A stretch of 64,000 nt of DNA, taken from the NCBI GenBank assembly GCA_038277395.1, contig CM076196.1:82029786-82093785 (forward strand), read 5' to 3'. The position numbers and the translations under genes are program-made. The first letter of the stretch is position 1, and every line of letters starts with the position of its first letter. Positions 59,601 to 64,000 of the stretch are shown in pieces. Under the pieces are notes generated by a model. The model was not told the DNA's origin, did not search any database, and was given only the letters and a program-made list of their open reading frames with translations. This DNA comes from Dryocosmus kuriphilus. Its lineage: Eukaryota > Arthropoda > Insecta > Hymenoptera > Cynipidae.

Positions 59601-61541
59601 AAGAGTTTTCATTTTCTTGTTTTTTCAAAACTTATTCTTCTTAAAGTTTTTTAATTTTTCTCACCCGATCTCCGTAATTTTTTGAAAAACTTCGCTAAAA
59701 CTAAAAATAAATAAATCAACCGGAGAGTGTAGGAAAAGTGGTTCATTTTTTATTATTGTTTAATAACACAACACTCTTCGTACCACTTGAAGTTACATTT
59801 ATTAAACGTTAAAAAAGTTTATAGTTAAGTCATTTAAAATTTTAAATCTTGTGTAATTAAAAATAGCAATTTTTTTAAATTGAAGAATTTTAATTTGGTC
59901 AGCTCTCGTCGTTTCATTCATTCTTTAAATATATATCTTATTGGAATAATAAATTTTTTATTTAAACAAGAATTAATTTTACTAATAATTATCTCCAGCT
60001 CACAAAAAAGATACATATTTCCTTTATTAAAATACACTTTAAGTCTTATTTCATGCAATTCAACTGGAAGTAAGTTCATTTCAATTTTAACACACATCTA
60101 ATATCTGCCATTAATTTATAAAATCTGAAATCGGTCATCAATTTTAATCTCATTTAAAAGAAAAAGCCTAAAAAATATTAATTAAAAATCTCAAATTTTC
60201 TCTCTGAATTTGAATTAATTAAAATGTTTACTTATTTGATCTAAATTTTAATCAGTGAGTTTGAATTATTATTTAGTCAGATTCATTGATTTATCAGCTG
60301 GAAATGAGTCTCTGAATGAAATTAGTAAAAGGTTTAACTGATTCAGATTTAGAGAGTGGGTTACATGTTTCCATGTAGATCTTCTTGACAACTGGATGAT
60401 AGGATTTGAATTCTGTCGGATTTTTCCAAAGATATAAAAATAAAAAACTGTTTTATGTATGAGTATAGTTTTGTTTGAACAGAACACACTATGTACATAA
60501 TAAAGTATCATTTTCGATCCGATATTGGTTCAATAGAAACAGTTAACAACTGCATAAATGCTACATTGAAAAATTACAAATAAAGGGTGGAGTTCTAAAC
60601 AGAGATAAATGCCATTTTGGCCACTTTGACCATTTTTCAGAATAGACAAAAAATGTTTCCAAAAGTTTCGAGATATATCAGTGCTGAATTGAAGCATGGA
60701 AAACTGGATGGGCAAATGTCCTCAGGTTCTGAGAAACTGGAGGATGAATATTTTTTTTGCTTGCAGCGCAAGTTTTTTCAACTTTGGACAGTGATTAAAA
60801 ATCCAATGTTCAATTTCAGAAGAAAAAAAATTTTTACATCTAGTTATTGAGTTGCTGAATTGATACTTTACAAGCTAGATAGTAAAATGCCATTAATTTT
60901 CGAGAAAATGGAAGGAAATCCCTTTTCGTTCGTGACGCATATTTCCTCAACTTGATACACAGTAACGTCAAATGGGGTAACTTCGGACACTTTTTAGTTT
61001 TTGTTTTAAGATTTTCAAATTACATTTAACAATAATGGGGTCATTGCATGAATTTTAGGTAATATATTTTTTAAATACTGCAACACATTCTGAACATTTT
61101 AGTGCATTAAAATTTTTTTTTGAATACTTCATTGTCGAGAAAAGAAATGTTTAAGAAAAGTATCGAAATCCCTATTTAAAAAGTCTGTGACTTTGAAACG
61201 TCACTTCCTAAAAAGCACGTAACCAATCAGAATAGTGATCCATTGACTAACGAAGTATCTAGCAGACAGCTGGCGAAAATTCAATTTACAATTTCTAACA
61301 GAGATACTTATTTACTTAAAATTGTCGAAAAGCAGCAGCCAGTCGTAATCAAATTTCACTAACAAAACGCAATTTTGCTTAAAATAAAAACCTAAAGAAA
61401 GATAGTAATGAATAATATCATTCAAATGCATGAGAATGAGATGTTTCCAAAGAAAATCTCAAATTTTTGTCAAGCATATTTTCGAAATCACTAGCACACG
61501 TTAGTCGGATTTCTTTCGCGTTACATTTCACAAGTATAATA
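56638..61541. other. Intergenic, no gene seen
   Basis: The longest frame (57671-58081, minus, 136 residues) has no recognised domain and mixed composition. The dispersed TTTAGAGAG repeat occurs at 57226 and 60339. CAAATGGGGTAACTTCGGAC at 60969-60988 looks like the edge of another repeat. A short palindrome ATCCTGAAATTTCAGGAT lies at 57519-57536. Nothing else could be supported over these 4.9 kb. Confidence 0.4.
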
Positions 61542-61770
61542 ATGGCAGCCTCTTCAAAAAAAAAAAAAAAAATGCTTTATACCTGATTGCAACTGCAATA
61601 ACAAAGATGATCCACAGAAAATATTTGTACGGCTGCCTATGGGCGCAGAAGTGAGAAAGAAATGGGCCGAAGCCGTCACCATCCGCATGTTGACTTTTGG
61701 CACATTCGCACTGTCACACTTTACAAAGCCGGGTTTTAGTGAAATTCTAGGCATTTTTAAAATCTTTTAG
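61542..61770 (+). pseudogene. Possible THAP-like zinc-finger exon, frame broken at poly-A
   Basis: An ATG at 61542 begins MAASSKKKKK. After a run of sixteen A the frame continues only if shifted by one base, giving CFIPDCNCNNKDD, then IFVRLPMGAEVRKKWAEAV and ALSHFTKPGF, ending at a TAG near 61770. The spacing of CxxxxC at the start, the LP..x..RKKW block and a terminal HF resembles a THAP DNA-binding domain, which uses C2CH zinc ligands. The third cysteine before HF is not evident, so the match is partial. The break in a homopolymer could be a base-calling error, in which case this may be a live first exon or a P-element/THAP-type transposase start. The minus-strand frame here is a shadow. 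Confidence 0.45.
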
Positions 61771-62442
61771 GCCCTTCTTTTTACTTTCAAAACACGTTTA
61801 AAACAATAAACCTTACAATAGGTTATGTTTACTGTTTACACATGGTTTACATATTCAATCGCTAGCGGCCATATTATATTCCCTCACCAAGCGGACAACC
61901 GCGCTGCTATTCAGAATGAAGTACTTCCGACAATCCGCTCAACTACTCAGATTATCCCGCAAAAAATTAAAAATAATACTTTTTAAACATTAAAAAAAAA
62001 AATTTTAACTTAATTGAAAAAAACTTTCCTTCCGTAGTTACAGTATTTTTTTGGTGTTCTTTTAATTTTACTAAGAAAAAAAAATATTTGAAAATATGCA
62101 ACAACCCCAAGGTCCCTGATCGAACAAACGTCTGTCCCAAAGTTCTCACCCCCCCCCCCCCCCCCCCATCATTAAGCTCCGTGAATATCCTGAATATATG
62201 TTTATTGCATAATCTATCTCATGTAAAGTTACTTACTATTTGCTTGATTTTATTAGTTTTTCCTTTTGAAATTAAAGGTTATTTTCAGAAAATATATGCA
62301 AAGACCAACAAAGAATACAAGTAATCATTTTTCTTTAAATATTTTTTTGAGGACGATTAAAAAAGGTGCGACTTTCGAATTGAGGGGCAGTTCTTAAATT
62401 TTTTGATGTATTTCCCAGAACGATTCCAATACGATTATACAT
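61771..62442. other. No gene seen; poly-C tract at 62149-62167
   Basis: About nineteen C in a row follow GTCCCAAAGTTCTCA. The sequence is otherwise featureless. Long C or G runs also occur at 35438 and in the 48700-48985 array. Confidence 0.7.
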
Positions 62443-62905
62443 TAGGGTGGCCCAAAAAAAAATTTTTTTGATATTGGATACAACGCCTTCTCTCCATTTT
62501 GTGAGATTCCCGGAAAAAGAAATTGAGTACTTTTTTTTTCAATTTTAAACCGTGCATCTGGGCCTTGGAAATTGACATGGGATTTCTTATAGGAAATGCA
62601 CAGTTTTCGGAAAAAGGGCCAAAAACTACTTGTTATTAAGTTTTTAAAAAAAAAAATTTTAGTCTCGTCTTAAGAAATTTTCGAAGAAGTAATTTCCACT
62701 CAATAACTTTTTATTTTGACTCCACCAAGAATTCATGATAAAAACTCGATTTTTTGGAATTTTTTCAGCACTTACTTTCTTATTTCTAACATCTCAATGA
62801 AAAAGTGGAAAACGTTTTATTTTTTTGTAATCTCTTACCTTGTGACGCTTAGTATTAAGTATTTTCGTTTTTCGAAAGTTATAGTACAATTGTTTAAACA
62901 ATTCT
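62443..62905 (+). mobile_element. Left end of a hAT-like element related to 54380-56629
   Basis: TAGGGTGGCCCAAAAAAAAA followed by CATTTTGTGAGATTCCCGGA parallels the left end of the 2250 bp foldback (TAGGGTGGCTCAAAA and TTTTGTGAGGTTTCCGGAGA). The later part has AATTGTTTAAACAATTC, as in that element. No right end was found before the window ends, so the element is truncated or continues past 64000. Confidence 0.65.
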
Positions 62906-63237
62906 TTCAATAAATTATGAATAGTTACTTTTTTCTTGTGGAATTAGTGAGTCAATTGACTTGTGTTAAGAAAAAGGGTACTAAATTTTGTTTCAGGCAG
63001 TTCCTACCGCTTGACAAGAAACTGAAAACATAAGAAATTATATTGCTCTAAAATTATATTTCGTTTTCTTAAAATCAGCTTTGTAGAGTAATGGAATCTG
63101 TGAACTGAAAATAAGTACTATGCAGAATATTTTGAACTTACATATGAGCGAAATAGAACACAGAAGTAATTTTTTCAATATAAATATATTTTAAGTGCCA
63201 TATTATAAATATTACATTGTTGACTACTAAATAATTA

Positions 63238-63694
63238 TTATTGAATTTTGCTAGATAATGTACCTTTATTAGAGTCTGGGAATTCATTTCTGTAATCTTG
63301 CAAAACGTGCAACAGGAACTGCTTTTGAATTTCATCCCTCGTGATTATAATAGATGGTTGAAATCCGGTATCAACTTGACGCCTCTTTCCGCTACGTCGT
63401 TCACATCTTTCAATTTGTTAACGATTGCAAAGCCTTTCTGGAAGTCCAGATTTTTTTTCACAGAGATGCGTTCTCCTTAAGAAATGCTTCCGATATTCCA
63501 AAACGAGTGAAAAAACTGTTGGACCTTTCTGAGATGAAGTCTTCAATCTCCTTACCAAATAATTCGGTGATATCGCCTGGCTCAAGTCGCATCATCTTCT
63601 TCTCAGACTCTCTTACCTTGTGTTTCAAAGCTTTTACCATTAGATTCTTATTTTTAAAATTAGGAATAAGTAGAATGTTTTCAACCTTTTCCAC
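63238..63694 (-). pseudogene. Degenerate gene for an unassigned repeat-encoded protein
   Basis: The minus-strand frame begins MEKVENILLIPNFKNKNLMV, has a charged helical stretch (KALKHKVRESEKKMMRLEPG) and then FISERSNSFFTRFGISEAFL ending KENASL. Shifting frame gives LDFQKGFAIVNKLKDVNDVA followed by ERGVKLIPDFN; another shift gives TRDEIQKQFLLHVLQDYRNE followed by FPDSNKGTL and a stop near 63238. I recall similar C-terminal sequences from uncharacterised, multi-copy arthropod proteins, but I cannot name the family or function. At least two frameshifts show decay. It may be the remains of the element whose left end lies at 62443, which is inference only. Confidence 0.55.
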
Positions 63695-63699
63695 GAGAA

Positions 63700-64000
63700 G
63701 TCAAAAGTAAATGATTATTAAATGTTTAAACAATTGAAAAATGCCTGAAACAGAACTTATTACTGCTAACATCCCGTGTAGAAATTTCCTTATCTTTTCC
63801 TATTTGAAGTGGGGATCTAGTGTGGCGCGGACTAGAAGTTCTAGTATAGAAAAAACAAATCAGGGCTCTATCTGGTGCGAGTAACCAATTTTTTACTTTG
63901 ATAAGTCTATCTATATCTAGTGGGGTCCCGACTTTGTAATTATATACCAGGTTCGGCCGTTAGGCGGCGCGCAACATAACCTCTCTTTGGTAAAGTTCAT
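63700..64000. other. No gene assigned; GC-richer edge
   Basis: GATCTAGTGTGGCGCGG and GGTTCGGCCGTTAGGCGGCG are unusually GC-rich for the window. They could be exon or repeat sequence that continues beyond the edge. Confidence 0.3.

Noticed and set aside
1..64000. Integrated virus or polydnavirus segment
   Set aside because: No viral structural, replication or integration gene was recognised, and the window is explained by DNA transposons.

Overview
This is AT-rich eukaryotic nuclear DNA, almost certainly from an arthropod and probably an insect. Three mariner-superfamily transposase relics, a decayed DDE_1 transposase with a spliceosomal intron, a nuclear tRNA-Leu(TAG) and a 5S rRNA-derived fragment support this. 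Hymenoptera is only a guess. I found no intact host protein gene. The window reads as a transposon graveyard, and its dominant theme is foldback DNA: many long-terminal-inverted-repeat elements that could each fold into one large hairpin.

Region by region. A 649 bp foldback element (282-930) has a perfect 9 bp target duplication; it recurs at 28891-29538 and 46037-46758. A 5 kb DDE element (about 1831-6820) carries a broken minus-strand transposase between arms built of about 288 bp tandem repeats. From 8506 to 14070 lies a composite, bounded by short matching inverted termini and filled with copies of a family called R here: CpG-rich palindromic end, about 150 bp internal monomers, a CAACGA microsatellite and the end motif GATGAGAATGTA. 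One R copy is split by about 870 bases of A-rich, almost G-free sequence. A DD41D-type mariner relative with very long inverted repeats occupies 14922-17477. More R copies follow at 17564, 20300, 22853 and 37297, mixed with foldback tandem arrays (19241-20299; 21690-25505). Two DD34D mariners with TA target duplications lie at 26336-27655 and 32445-33709.

The second half is poorer in transposase genes but rich in hairpins: 35365-35907, 40366-40881 with a second copy at 51028-51417, 43137-43431, a 2.7 kb foldback at 44745-47480 with nested insertions, a 1016 bp foldback with a perfect 8 bp target duplication and a G-run tandem core (48257-49272), and a 2250 bp foldback with an 8 bp target duplication (54380-56629). 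The end of the window holds a possible THAP-like exon broken at a poly-A run (61542-61770), the left end of an element related to the 2250 bp foldback (62443 onward) and a minus-strand pseudogene (63238-63694).

The genes do not form a pathway. What ties the window together is repeated insertion and nesting of cut-and-paste DNA transposons and their hairpin derivatives. Such DNA may be a source of double-stranded RNA, but nothing in the sequence proves transcription. All alignments were made by eye.
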